Source: Chrysopilus asiliformis
Taxonomy: Eukaryota; Arthropoda; Insecta; Diptera; Rhagionidae
Length of the DNA: 64,000 bases
NCBI GenBank assembly: GCA_964034945.1
Contig: OZ035960.1
Location: forward strand, 91,229,848 to 91,293,847
Direction of reading: 5' to 3'
Part shown: piece by piece, positions 25,518-37,412 of the stretch
How the letters are laid out: every line of letters begins with the position of its first letter
Numbering within the stretch: position 1 is the first letter of the stretch
The notes under the pieces: generated by a model
Database searches by the model: none
What the model was told of the DNA's origin: nothing
The model's input: only the letters and a program-made list of their open reading frames with translations
Made by a program: the position numbers and the translations under genes

Positions 25518-26561
25518 AGCTGCGACCCATTGGGCTGATTTTTTTACTCCGGAGTAAATTTTCAATGGGTCGAATTTTTTATGCCAAGAACAATTTCTAA
25601 CCTCAAAATTGAGCTGTCATATTTGTGTAGCAGTGCTGTGAATCGAACTATTGTCTCCAGTTAAATATTTATTTTAAAATATGAATCAGTCACGAAAATG
25701 GTCTTTCAATGAGGGGAAAGCACTTATTTCCTGTTACAAAAACAGAAAAGAGGAATATTTTCGAACCAGAAGCAAAAATCGGTTCTGGGAAAATATGTTG
25801 CAAGATCTGGAGGCTGAAGATGTACTGGTTAGTAATTTATTTAATTAATAAAGAAAAACAATTAAACATTTTATATATTCACAGCTTTCACTGGCGACGC
25901 CGGAAAATCTGGAGGTGAAGTGGAAAAGTCTTTACCGCGCTTATAAGAACGCGAAAGACCGAGGGACTGGATCTAGTGCTTCAAAATTTCCATCACTTTC
26001 ATCCTCGTATAATAAATTTAATATCTAAACCAAGATTTTCATTATGTATTGATTATAAAGAGAAAGTATACACCATTTTTACCTGATTATGCTCCATAAT
26101 TAATTTTTTAATACAGATTTTGTGGGCGCTAAACAACAATTCGTTGGCCGTCAGAGAATCCCAATCGTCTCAGGTTTAATTAATATTTATGTCCGTTGCT
26201 TTACATATCAATATATATGTTTTGTTGATTAATGTCAATAAAATATTTACCAAAACTTATGATTTTTTAGTTATTTTTAGTCTTTTTGCGTTCAACCAAA
26301 TATAATCACACTAAAAATATTGAAATGACAATTTAAACTTTGCTTTCACAAGTTTTTATCATTTTAGCCATAATGTAATTTCCATAAGAGCTACAATTGA
26401 ATACACTCCGCCGATCTGAGAGAAAAATTTCCCATTCAAACGTTTGTGACTACGATATGGCAATACATGTTCTTGAAAATTGTTCGTGAATTGGAGGTGG
26501 TGCAGTTTTGCTTTGTTCGGGAACACTCCGGAGTAAAAAATCAGCCCAATGGGTCGCAGCT
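25518..26561 (+). mobile_element. Nested transposon carrying a Myb/SANT-like gene
   Basis: Terminal repeats AGCTGCGACCCATTGGGCTG continue as ATTTTTTTACTCCGGAGT and are inverted at the right end (about 40 bp). The flanks fit ATT at 25515-25517 and 26562-26564, or a 5-bp TATTA if the element is read two bases shorter. Length 1044 bp. It sits in the 5' untranslated side of the Tc1 element. The only gene is a Myb/SANT-like ORF, as in the second ORF of PIF/Harbinger or ISL2EU elements; the transposase gene is missing. Confidence 0.82.
25681..26028 (+). CDS. Intact Myb/SANT-like DNA-binding ORF, 96 aa, two exons
   Basis: Exon 1 25681-25827 and exon 2 25885-26028 join in phase 0 with GT-AG borders. 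The product begins MNQSRKWSFNEGKALISCY and continues FWENMLQDLEAEDV, then ATPENLEVKWKSLYRAYKN and DRGTGSSASKFPSLSS. The W...W...W/Y spacing and three-helix layout match the Myb/SANT-like (trihelix, MADF-related) fold used by accessory proteins of PIF/Harbinger-type transposons to bind DNA. It has no frameshift or stop, unlike every other transposon gene in the window. It could be a recently active accessory protein, a short isoform or a fortuitously preserved relic. The C-terminal tail is short compared with relatives. Confidence 0.7.
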
Positions 26562-26605
26562 ATTAGTAAAATTTACAGGGTGCTCAATACTTTTGGCCAA
26601 GGCTG

Positions 26606-28219
26606 TATATCATGTCTTTAAAATATTTTTGATTTTTTTTTCGAAAAATTTGAGGAGAAATTTGAGGAATGGATGAACGGAAGTGAGTCAAAATTAGATT
26701 GCAAAATTTGACCCTGACTTACAGACAGACAAATAGATACGAAAGCAAGGTATTTGTACCTATTCATTTTTTCACAATTTCTTGCCAACTGAATTTAAGT
26801 TTCGCCATCTTGAATTTGCAAATGTCAAGAAAATATTTTTTTATCATGACAGAAAAAAAATGCAAAACAGAATGTCTCTAATTATTAAAAGCTTTTATAA
26901 TACTAATTTTTTTTTGGCAATGTCTTGCAGAAATAAAAGCAAGATAAGGGCATAAAAAATGAAATAAATATTTATCTCGCTTTTATTTTTGATAGACAGT
27001 GCCAGAAATTATTCTTTCTTTTTTAGTACATTTTTTTCATTTAATTTTTTTTTATTTAATTGTTTTGTTAAACGACTTCTTATTCTTTTAAAAAGGACAG
27101 TTTCGATTGAAAAATAAGATAATGTGATTCAAGTTTACATAATTAGCGTTTAAGATAAAATAATCCAAAATATAACCTTTCCTAAATTATCAGAAGACCC
27201 TGTTTATTATTCAATCTGAAAAATCATTGAATCTCTCTAGCGGAATTTTAAAAATAAAGATTAAATTATTGATGTGACGTTTTAAAATTTTCAAGACTAT
27301 TAAGAATTCTCAGTTTCAAAACAAAAATATTATTTATGAATTTCGTCTTGCCATCATTTTTCATTTCTACAATTTCTTATATCTGCACATCGTATTGGAC
27401 ATTTGACCCGAACCACATATTAGATCATCCTCCTCGTATCCAGTCACTACTCAATAGTCAGCCAACAGATATAACGTATTTAAAAAATTTTATTTTCGGA
27501 TATATTTTATTTTCTGTACAGTAACGATTTTCTCTTCAGTCAGTTAAGTAAGAGCAGATACAAATTTTCCACAATTTCAAAAACTCGAATACATTCTCAA
27601 CTTAGAAAATTCTGATATCATGCATGAATATGTGAGGATGAGTATATCTATAGATACTTTCGTAAAGGCTTCAACTTTAGGGTGCCGATAGTCACCATAT
27701 TTTATGGAGGAATTGTCCAAACAGTAATGCTAGTTCTGAAAACAAAATAAAATCTCTAAAAATAAATTTTAAAATAATAAAATATATATGATTTGGGTTT
27801 GTGCGGACTGAATTATACATCTGCGTATGATTCTAAGTTTGAGTGTTTTAAGACTTATGAGCCAGAAATTTCTTTGGATTTTTCTTATGAAATTTGTAAA
27901 TATTTTTGATTTTTAAAACAATTTAAGACTTAAATACCTTCGCAAGTGTCTCAAACTCAGTTTGCGAGGTGAAGTATATAAATATTTAGCCATTTACGAG
28001 AAACGCCACTGTACAAAATTCAACTCTCTAGCTTTTTATTGAAATATAACTGCAACATTATTAATCCAAGAATCTAATTTAAAAAAAAAACTTAAAAATA
28101 TCTTATGTCAACAGCACATGACTTTCTTATACCAAATCTATGGTCCTGTACAATTTACACTATAACCTGATGATGAAAATGTTAGTTCATACAAAAATAC
28201 GATTCAAAAAAAAATTGAA
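26606..28219. other. Gene-free AT-rich stretch with a small hairpin element
   Basis: A small element at 26914-27002 has imperfect ~33-bp inverted ends (TGGCAATGTCTTGCAG... and TGGCACTGTCTATCAA...), both leading into AAATAAAAGC(A/G)AGATAA. A truncated relative is at about 22827. The remainder is AT-rich, with no recognised coding sequence. The right end (28090-28215) carries the R2 motif GCACATGACTTTCTTATACC. Confidence 0.5.
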
Positions 28220-28229
28220 TGATTTTGAT

Positions 28230-28360
28230 AACGGTAAAAGATATTGATTACGATAAAACGGATTGATTGTATACAGAAGCATAGAGTACCTACTATGAGT
28301 TTAAAATCTGAAATGTCGGCGTAAATATTGTGTCGGGTTAATTGTTTTTTGCGCTTAATT
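28230..28360. repeat. Truncated Tourist-like MITE (family 2), right end only
   Basis: GGATTGATTGTATACAGAAGCATAGAG-type sequence followed by GGCGTAAATATTGTGTCGGG and TTAATTGTTTTTTGCGC matches the right end of the family 2 elements at 32493-32961 (inverted) and 44792-45327. The left half is replaced by an R2 fragment. Confidence 0.7.
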
Positions 28361-28609
28361 CGAAAAATGCCTTTATTCAGTAAAAATTGACACTTTTTTT
28401 GTGAAAATTTGGTTAATTTATCAATGATTTTATCCACATCACCAAATTTTTAATTTACAGAGGAATAAATTTCTAATATATGATAATAGGATAAAAATTT
28501 GATATAGGATAAAATTTTTGTTGATTTAACAATGATTTTATCCATATGACCAATTTTTTCTCAAGTGTCTTTAAACAAAAACTTTTCAATTTTAATTACC
28601 AGTGAATTA

Positions 28610-28987
28610 AGCTAGAACCTGAATCGTACGTCGATGCGTCCGTCATGCGTGCGTCCGGTTGACAGTTCGATGCGGTGACAGTTGGGTGCGGCAATGAATC
28701 TGGAGTTAACTAATTGTTTTGCACTTTTTCTATTAGTTTATCGTCGAAACAATTACTTTCAATTTGTTCCATACTTAAATTGCTTAAATCGTAAACAAAC
28801 TTTTTTGCGAAATGACATTTCCGTGCGTTGCCGCATGTAAAAGTAGAAATTCGACCTACTCTATGCGGTTGCCGCATCGGAAAACGCATTATTATGGGAG
28901 TACTCATAGCAGCCCGTTGATTCTACTCGAACTGTCAACGTGACGGACGCATGACGGACGCATCGACGTACGATTCAGGTTCTAGCT
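28610..28987. mobile_element. Tourist-like MITE, well-preserved copy (family 1)
   Basis: The first and last ~40 bases are inverted copies beginning AGCTAGAACCTGAATCGTAC and containing GACGGACGCAT and TTGACAGTTCGA. Perfect TTA duplication at 28607-28609 and 28988-28990. Length 378 bp, no ORF. It matches 6105-6500 over its whole length, with that copy more decayed. The TWA target and long ends assign it to the PIF/Harbinger group. Confidence 0.92.
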
Positions 28988-28990
28988 TTA

Positions 28991-31900
28991 ATCTTTCGCG
29001 TTAATTATAGATGACAGTTCGAAGCAGCGCGCAGCTAAGATACTTTTGTTCTGTGTTTTAACATTTGGGTGTCACGCATTAGCAGCGGATGCACTTATTT
29101 AAAGATGCAAGCTGTGTTGGTTATGTTTTGACCTTAAGGCGAGAAACACAATTGACGCAGCGTGCTGCAGCGTTGTGCGTTCACGCAATGGAATGCATGC
29201 AGCAGCGTTGGTTGATGGCTCAATTGGTGCAGCGCTGCAATGCAGTGTCATATGTCATTTCAAAACAAATTTATGATTGCGCACACTTCAATCTTCAAAG
29301 AAAACACGCATATGTGGATAAGCATAATTGCAGCATGCAGGAACGTTTTAATTTTCAAAAAAAAAATTTTGTTAAAATTTTTGTTACATACAGTTATATG
29401 GGGCTTCAACAATACTCGCCACAAAAGTACTCGTTGCGGGCTACAAGTTTGAGACCTTTAGACCAGAGTGACTATTTTGAACTGAACAAAAAACCACCAT
29501 TGAAATTTTAGGACCCAAAACCAAAACCAAGAACCAGAAATCGAATTCATCCTTGAACAAAAAATCATTTGGTTTACATTTCTGCTAGTTTTACTGTGTT
29601 TGGTCTCAAGACGCCATATTGCGTAGGCGTATCTGATTTGAATAAAACACGTTATAGCAAATATTTTGAATTTAAAAGAGCATTGGTTTTAATAAAAAAA
29701 ATTCTTTATTTTGCACAGTATTTAAATTTGTATAGTACAACGATCAGAAAAATAACTAAATTGCTCGAGATAAATGCTAAAATCCATTCATCTTTTAACA
29801 ATCTCAGTATAACTTCAAGATAGATGTGTAAATCTTTCCCTCAAATATCCAAAAGAATTATTTTTACAAAAGCTGAACTCTTAAATTCCTATTTTCCTCT
29901 CTTATTGCGTAGTTTACAACGTAATCTTTTCGATGTGGTTGTAGTAAACATAAAAAAATATATATAAAAGTCGACCGGAAAACTCAGTTTTCCATGGGGT
30001 TCATGTGGCAGTCTTTTCCGTTTACTTCGAAAGAATGTTTTTCTTCACGTAGTTCTGCAACATTTTCAGTGTCATTTTTTTCTGACACAATTGTTTTTGT
30101 GACGTGTGCATAGAAAAACCCTATAGGGACTGTTAGAATATGGGGAGAATGAAAATGGGGGAAAATCCAATAATGTTAGAACTTTGACTGGAGCGAAATG
30201 GGAAATATGCGCAGAAAGCAGAATTCTGAAGTGTAAATCTTCAGAAATAACGGTCGGGGAAAATAGGAAAACCAAATGGGGAAAAATTTGAATGAGGAGT
30301 TTTTCCATGGCTCTAGGCTCAGTTAGTTTTTCCACTACTGTGCATTATTGTGTTTCTCCTTGGAAAACTGTTCAAATTCGTTTCCGAAATGTTCAATCCG
30401 TGAATAACTTTCCGACAATTTCCACTCAATATGTGCCGCAAATGTGCCGCGGGTAGCAATATTTTCCTCGAATGGAGCTGAGAGTGTTTTTTTTAATCGA
30501 GTCACAAAAAAACGCAAGCAAAAATAAATATAGAAAGTAGAAATTGAGAAAAAAAATAATATGAGAAAATGGAAAAATAGGAAAATGTTAAAATGAAATA
30601 AAAAGAAATGGAATCTAAGTAGAGAAGTGCATTTTGGTGCTGCTGAAAGTGTTTTGCGATCGATTTTCCACGAAAAAGTTTTTTTTATCTTTGTTTTTTC
30701 CATTTGTTTGATTCTATTCTAAAAATTTTCATTTCCTTTGTGTTCTGTTTTGTGATTTTTCATTAGCTGAAATTGTGGATTCTCATATATAAAACTTAGT
30801 GATAGAAATAAAATGGAAATGTGAGAAAAACATCCATTGGGTTTTTGTTGAATCGCGCGCCCTGTCTGGCCGAGATTTTCCGGACATCTACCACTACCAC
30901 CACCACATACACGAATTAGAAAATTCGATTATTGTGGATAGACCGAGTAGAATTTTCCAAGTTATAGAAAAGCTGTTGACGGTGGAAAATTCGGGGGGAA
31001 TCTCCTTTAATGGAAAAATGGATCATCGCACTTTAGGCCATTCTGGTAACGTAAACGAAATATTTTTACAGCATAAAAATTTTATTCGGTAATTTTTTTT
31101 CAGTTTCCCGTTCAAGTGCAGGAATGTTTTTTGAGCATGTTTTTCAAGAATTAAAGGAAAAGTCATTGAACTAGAAATAATGTTTAGGGAAACAAGTAAA
31201 AAGAAACTCCGTTTATGTCGACTCTGCTTTAGTTGTGCATTTTTTTTCGTCGGTATGTTGTCTATTTATACAGCAGACATGTCTAAAAATAGTCTTCTAG
31301 GGAAAACAGATTTTTTTTCGATTACGAATTACGAGATAAACATGAAAAAAGGGGTTTTTCGGGGTTAGATACGACGAAAAGGTCTAAAACTATTTAAGTT
31401 TTATTCATTGACGTTGTCTCGTTTTCTTGGCGAAAACTTTCCAAAACTTTTTCAAATCAAACATTTTAATTTATTTATATTTTGTTGCTTCTCCGGTTTG
31501 ATTTTCACAAAAAAAATTTTTATTCTCAATTTCCCACTACGACATTTCGTTTGCTTGGCACCTGTTCCGAGTTGAAAAAGTTATTAGCAATTGAATTTAT
31601 TCTGATTTCTGCCGAGACACAATCTTTTCTCTATTTATTTTTTTTTGTCCATTTGTCTAGCCAGACAAATTCTTTTTTGTTGTGGAAATTTTTTATCCCC
31701 AGCAGGTGGCTTAGACATGATTTCCGATTGTGAGTTTCCTTTCAGACTTGACTTCTGTGGTTAGTTTGTCCTTTTATTCTTCTATGTATTGGAAATCACT
31801 TCCAAAAGGTAGAAAAACATTATTGCGGTAATGTTTCTTGGATTATTTGTAAATTCAAAACAATGTCGACATATGGTTTTGTTTTATTATTTGCAATAGG

Positions 31901-32492
31901 GAAATAAATTGGATCGTATTTTTATGCCGAAAGACAATTTTTCGGTTCTGTTAGTGTTATTTGAAGTTTTTCTAATAAATTGAATGTAGACTCGTCGTTG
32001 CCGGGTTAAATTAAATATCAAAAAGCCAACTTTTGAGCAAAAAGCACTGTCCTTACAGTCCTTACACCGCTTTTTTCTCAAAAGTTGTTTGTCCAATAAT
32101 TTTAAAATTTATATTCGTGATCAGCGACCTCTAAAACCAACGTCGCAAACTGGACCAAAAACTCACTTTTTGTGACGGTTTTGCGAGGTCAAGTGAATAC
32201 ACCTATTGTTAAATAACTGTTGAAGGAATTAAGCGTAGTTCCACGCTCCATTTTGAAAACTTAGAAACGTCAAATTACCAACAGTCAAAACGGCTTGAGT
32301 TTTTGGCATACAATTTCGCCTGTTACCCCTTTTTTCTGCCACCATTTTGCTTTTCAGATTTCGGGTGCCCCCTGGAGCCAGCCGATGTATCCCTAGGGGT
32401 ACATGTACTCGTAGAAACACTGCGCCCGGGGGACCAAAAAAAAATATTGTTATATAGGATTTCGATATAATGGAGATTTGTCCGCATTCTAA
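28991..32492. other. Gene-free stretch
   Basis: 29060-29260 is rich in GCAGC/GCTGC words (GCGTGCTGCAGCG, TGCATGCAGCAGCG, GCAGCGCTGCAATGCAG), giving several small overlapping palindromes. 30060-31400 has short unconnected open frames with no domain. The segment 31990-32145 contains a TCGTCGTTGCCGGGTTAAA block shared with 53390 and a CGTGATCAGCGACC word of the satellite at 411. No gene is supported. Confidence 0.45.
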
Positions 32493-32961
32493 ATGCCGGA
32501 ATACAATTGACCCCACACAACATTTGCGGCGACAATTCAGATTTTAAACTTATAGCACTCTATGCTTCTGTATACAATCAATCCGACCAACTTTGTCATC
32601 GTAAAAAAATGAATCGAATTTAACTTTTGTCGGTCAGCTCGCCAACAAAATTTCATAGTTGATTCAAAACGAAATCTTATGGAGACGTCATAAAATCTAA
32701 ATTTCCGCACTCAAGGGGAAATTAAAGAAAGTATTAAGAAATATAGTTCGTATGCTGTGTTGCTTACATTTACATTCGTAATTTGTTTGATATTTGGTAA
32801 CAAAAAATGTTATATGTGGCTCACCGTCCGACTGTCAAAATCAAATGAAAACAAATGAGGTTTAGATCAACAAAGTCTGTGCAATGGTATATGGAGGGCG
32901 CCAATTGTCGCCGTAATGTGCCGCTGTAAATGTTGTGTCGGGCTAATTGTATTTTGCGCTT
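32493..32961. mobile_element. Tourist-like MITE (family 2), inverted copy
   Basis: The left end (AATACAATTGACCCCACAC then AACATTTGCGGC) and right end (inverse: AATACAATTAGCCCGACAC then AACATTTACAGCGGC) form ~35-bp TIRs. The body is the reverse-orientation relative of 44792-45327, sharing AATATAGTTCGTATGCTGTG and GATTTTATGAC/GTCATAAAATC. The flanks fit TAA (32490-32492 and 32962-32964). No ORF. Confidence 0.8.
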
Positions 32962-33104
32962 TAAGAGCGTTTTGATGTGATTTTTTCAACAAATTTTTGA
33001 CACTTGTGATCAGTATACTCTGGTAAATGATCAGGAATATAGACTGACGCTTCAACATTGCTACCAAATTATCCAAATTTATTTTGAAAATCAGTCGTCG
33101 ATTC

Positions 33105-33800
33105 GCGCGATGTTACAACCGAAATTCAGGCTCAATTTTGGCAAAACGGATCGGTTAATAAGAAAAATTGCCACATTTGGAGTGATACCAGTCCACAAGA
33201 GACTCTACAGAAAAAATGCACCGTATGGTTTGGATTACACACAAGTGGCATTATCTGACCTTATTTCTTCAAAAATGAGGCCGAAGGTCGCGCTAAGCCC
33301 AAATCAGACTAACTATTGCGATTGCGATTAAGATTGAGTTTTTATCGACCAACGAGATCAAAGCTTTCATATCCCAATCGTTGAACCTGAATCGTAATCA
33401 CAAAAGTAATCGCAATCGTAATCGCAATTGTAATCGTAATCGCAGTCGTAATTGCAATCGTAGTCGTAATCGCAATTGTTAGTATGAATTAGTCTTTAGA
33501 ACATTGATCTGGGCGAAATGTGGTATCAACAGGATGGGGCTACGTGCCATACGTCAACCGACGTATTGAAATCAGAATTTCGCGAGAGGTTGATTTCGAG
33601 AAATGGTGCCATTTGACACCTCTCGATTATTAAGTCCCTGGTTTATGCTGATAAACTAGTAACAAATGGCTGCTTGGAGGCCAACATTGTTCGTGTTATT
33701 CCTGATTTACGGCCAGCAACTAAAATTGGACGTCCAGCATTCATTTCGTCAAGAACAGCGCAAAATCATTTTCAAATGTTCAAAGCTACATTTCCAAAAA
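33105..33800 (+). pseudogene. Mariner-like DDE transposase relic
   Basis: Two frames read parts of a mariner-related transposase. Positions 33105-33300 give AQFWQNGSVNKKNCHIWSD, then CTVWFGLHTSGII and PYFFKNEA. Positions 33490-33720 give MWYQQDGATCHTSTDVLKSE (catalytic Asp in QQDGA), EFRERLISRNGA and SLVYADKLVTNGCLEANIVR, ending RVIPDLRPAT. The two parts are separated by an AATCG-repeat-rich insert (33306-33482). The DNA-binding N-terminus is missing, and the WPPRS...DYFLW block with the last catalytic residue is deleted between NGAI and IKSL. Not functional. Confidence 0.8.
33306..33482. repeat. Inserted TAATCG-type tandem tract with inverted edges
   Basis: The edges GACTAACTATTGCGATT and, inverted, ACTAACAATTGCGATT bracket a tract (33388-33478) of imperfect GTAATCGCAATC repeats. 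It splits the mariner-like gene. The TAATCG words recall the arms of the foldback at 8205-8323. Confidence 0.6.
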
Positions 33801-33804
33801 TTCT

Positions 33805-34115
33805 CGCGAGTTACTTGCAGGAGGTTGTCCATTTGAGAGTAAATTTCCGCGATTTTTCAATATCTTCTTGATTTTTTTGACATCTTGATTTGGCGAGTTC
33901 TCGAGAGCGACTCGCAAAATTCAAACGCCCTTCTTATCTGGCGAGTTACTCTCCGAGAGTTCAGTGGATGCGTGTCCACTAGAGAGTAGAATAACTTTTG
34001 ACAGCTCGCAGAAACTAGCTCGCGAGTTTTTGCGAGTTTCTGCGAGCGACTCTCAGAGACCTGTCCATTTGCGAGTAGCTGCTATCGAGAGGTTCTCGCC
34101 GGCATTTACTCTCAT
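33805..34115. repeat. Unclassified repeat rich in CGCGAG / CTCGCG words
   Basis: Contains many GCGAGTT, CTCTCGAGAG-like and TGCGAGTTTCTGCGAG words. It starts CTCGCGAGTTACTTGCAGGA and ends CTCGCCGGCATTTACTCTC, with TGTCCATTTGAGAGTA and TGTCCATTTGCGAGTA near the edges. Looks like a subterminal-repeat-rich non-autonomous transposon, but ends and target duplication are not resolved. Confidence 0.4.
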
Positions 34116-34199
34116 GTGCAGCGGCACCTTTAGGGTTTGCTTGCAATCATCCAAAAGTGCGTTTCGACAGTAGTATTTACGTGGGTCGGGAATGCATCT

Positions 34200-34640
34200 A
34201 GCGTTATGCACACCGATCTCCCATTTTACACGGTTCGAAACCGCGTTTTTCGGTAGTCTTATGTAGGGCAGAAGTTGGAGACAATGAAATTTTCTAGACT
34301 TTTGTGTTGTGCTAGAACTCCGTAACTCAAATTGTTATCTAAAAAAAATCAATTTTTTTGCGATTCTCTCGAAAACTAACGGTTTTTCGGTAGTTCAATT
34401 TATGAGGCGAATTAAAGAGAATAACGAATCCCACAATTTTGGGTTCTACCGATATTCGCTATATTTTACCGTTATAGAGATATTTTCATTAAAAGGTAAA
34501 AAATTAGATTTTCGCGAATTGCTTGCAAACTCACAGTTCCCCGAAAAAATGTGAATATTTGATTTGTCGAATTTTAGTGTAAATTGCGCAAGAACGTAGA
34601 TTTTTTATAAAAAAGTCATGTGCAATATCAAGATTTGTCG
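34200..34640. repeat. Interspersed family R2 copy
   Basis: Blocks GTTGGAGACAATGAAATTTT, CTCGAAAACTAACGGTTTTT, CTCACAGTTCCCCGAAAAA and GAAAAAGTCATGTGC-like right edge are in the same order as in 61430-61740 and 9240-9625. Non-coding. Confidence 0.65.
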
Positions 34641-36687
34641 GGTTTAAAAAATACCCTTTATTATTTCAATTCGTTTCTCACGGTGGAAATTGTTTTGACC
34701 AAATTTTGACAGGATTTGCTCTAATTTTTTGTTCAAATGTTAGAAAAATAAAAATACAATTAGACCACATCTGATATTGAATATTATTTAAACAATTAAT
34801 AAGTAAAATAATTGCTTCACTGTTTTTATTTCTGGAGGCAATTTGCTTAACAGCAGCTGAAATTACCCTAATTGTTATAAATAATTTAATGGGGCAATTA
34901 ATTTATTTGAAAAAAAACCCCCAACTGAAGGACATCATTACTGTGTCGAGACAAGCGTGCACGATGGTTACCCGAACTTATTTGCTAATTTTAATCGATT
35001 TAATTCGCGAAAATAAAACTAGAACGATAATAAAAGAATATTTTTAATGGTGCCCATCATTATCCTGGCAATCAATTACGATATTCACGTTAACCGCAAT
35101 TTAAAAATAAACCGACAGAAAAACCCCGTAGTTTTTTTTTTTGAAATTTCCTTTAAGGAAAGGATAATCTACCACCACATGTGCACTTAGTTTAGCTGGT
35201 CGGTTATCAATTTTCATATAACATTAGCATCGATTTAAAGGCTTGGTTGGCAGCGTGCAAAAATGAATTTTTAATGTAATTTCTTTGCGAAGGACGATGA
35301 GAAAATTCATTTTTTATCATATTAAAGTACATCAGCAGAAACGGGTGTAAAAAAAGGATCGAAAAAAGATGAAAGCACGTCCTAGATTCTTTTTTTCCTT
35401 TTTCTGGGAAATTTTCGTTTTATTTTCTACTTCTTGGTGCCCACTTAACGAGGTAAGTCCTGAACTCCCCGATTTTGAATCCTGATTCGAAAGCCGGCTG
35501 TTGTACGGCTTCCATTGCATAGGCAGATTCCAAAAGGACTTAAGATTTATGTTCGTATTTTCGTATCGATCTAACGAGAAATCCTTTGTAATAATTTTTC
35601 TTATTCTCGCTCTTTTCCCCTTAAAGCAACGTGCTTTGCCTTTTTATACGGAAAGGGCTGCTAACGGGAATTGGAGACAGAGGACAAAAGGATGAAAGGA
35701 CTACGGTTGATACTTTGTACAAAATTAAATGAAATTTATACGATTTTCAGCTAATTCCGTTATATTCATGTCATGGAACAGTTTTAAAAAAGGATTTACA
35801 AACGGAAAAAAACGCAATTGTAGCATTTTTGAAAACCTCGTAATTTAAAATCCATTTAAAGTTTTAAATCCTTAAAATAGCGGTCTTGAAATAAAATCAA
35901 CGTTACGTATTGTTGAAAAAAAGTAAAAGTTGTCATTGCTCTCAATGTCAATACCGTTATTGACTTTTCTTCCATTATGTGGATTACTTAAGACATTTTA
36001 AGCCGGTATTAATTGGCCTTAAGCCAAATAGTCGAGGTTAGCAGAATGGAACTTTAAAGGGACGTTGAATATTACGACTAATTGATATATACTTAAATGT
36101 GATTGAGATTCAAGCGAAAAAAAAATTTGAGGTTAGGGAAAAGCCGACATTTTCTAACCTATAAAAGAAAAGAAAAAAACTAACAACTACTACAAGTGCA
36201 GTGTTTGCTTAGTAGAAAATAGTGGAAAATCTTGGAAAATGACTGGAAAGTTAAGTATAGTTGCTGTAAAAACAAATGGTAATTTGACTAGCCTAGGAAT
36301 TGCTGGATTCGAACCCCGCGGGTTAAATGTAATTTCATGTTAGGATACAGCGCTGAGGTTACTTAAAATGTTTTGCTGGATTTTCACATGGCCATTGTTG
36401 ACTTGGTGGTGTTTTTTGAGGGGTGTTAAAATGTCGTTAGCTTTTTTTTTTTGGAAGAAAACGCGCAAATAAAATGTTGCAAATTTGTATACAACAAACA
36501 AGACAAATGGATGTTTTATTATAAAGTTATTAAATTGATTAATTCAATCTAACAGACATTTTTTCGATTGGCTTGGAGAAACCCAATTTGAACTTCTGCA
36601 GCGGTATTGGGATTTAAATCTGAAACGAAATGGAAAAACTCACGCGTGAGATTTCTCGCCTATTAATTTTCAATTCACCTTTCAACA
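34641..36687. other. Gene-free stretch
   Basis: AT-rich, no convincing coding region. A tRNA-like B box (GGTTCGAATCC on the minus strand, 36306-36316) stands without an acceptable A box or cloverleaf. Short open frames near 35300-35700 show no domain. Confidence 0.4.
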
Positions 36688-37412
36688 ATTTGGTATTGGG
36701 ATTTACCCACAGAACTATATAACATAGAACAACTGTCACCCTACAAAGCTCTGCTGAAAAATGGTCCCAAAAGTATTTCCCTCTTTATCGTACTTGAACG
36801 CATTCACTGAACTGTATAAGGTCGCGAAATTCAAATTTAGTTTGCCGCGAAATTCAAATTTCACAAGTTTGAGACTAAATTTAGGCGCAAACAAATAACT
36901 TTAGGCGCCAACACCATTCCGAAAGTCTATTTTCCTTTGACAGCTCACAGCTCACGGATTTACCACGTGAAATCTGGTACATACTTAATACAAATCTATT
37001 ACAGAATATGAGCATTTAGAAAGTTATTTTTGGTTGCTGTTTTGCAAATTTTAACAGAATTCAAAAGGTAGTTACATTTTTTGGTATTATAAACAATATA
37101 GAGGATTCTCGTGACCTAAGTGTGGTATTTCAGAACTTTTTCGCACTATTAATTACTTATAAAAATTTCACATATAAAATTTATAACAGCTTCTCTCTGT
37201 CTGGCAGTTACTTTCTTCTATTGTAGAATGCAATTTCAATTAGTCTCGAATAAAAGAAATAACATTAAAACTAAGCGTTTGTGCTTTCATTTATTTCGTC
37301 CAAATAAACTCACTTTTCGTTTCCACGACCAAAATAGGTGGCGGATTTTTTGACATTTTTAGGTGAGAAATTGCACGGCGAAATTCGAAAAAAAGTGATC
37401 CCAATACCAAAT
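36688..37412. repeat. Candidate inverted-repeat element containing repeat copy 2 (36716-36960)
   Basis: ATTTGGTATTGGGAT at 36688-36702 is exactly inverted at 37398-37412. Inside lies the second copy of the 7040-7300 repeat, with a 27-base internal duplication of the TTTAGGCGCxAAC block. No target duplication is clear, and another GGTATTGGGATTT word sits at 36604, so the outer boundary is uncertain. Confidence 0.45.

Larger units (their letters stand above)
22953..26605 (-). mobile_element. Tc1-like transposon carrying two nested insertions
   Basis: The ends are CAGCCTTGGCCAAAAGTATT with exact inverted counterparts, flanked by TA at 22951-22952 and 26606-26607. The gene is on the minus strand. 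Subtracting the elements at 23943-25148 and 25518-26561 leaves about 1.4 kb, the standard Tc1 length. The transposase has lost its catalytic Glu through a deletion. Confidence 0.94.

Noticed and set aside
27336..27524. Small membrane-like protein
   Set aside because: Hydrophobic composition is expected from AT-rich sequence; no start context, neighbours or domain support it.
30799..31092. 97-residue plus-strand frame as a gene
   Set aside because: No domain, no splice partners, no similarity to anything recognised; length is within chance for this region.
33306..33482. CRISPR-like array because of the regularly repeated TAATCGCAA words
   Set aside because: Units are 6-12 bp and contiguous with no unique spacers, and the genome is eukaryotic.
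36298..36350. tRNA gene or tRNA-derived SINE on the minus strand
   Set aside because: A perfect GGTTCGAATCC B box is present, but no acceptable A box, acceptor pairing or cloverleaf could be drawn.
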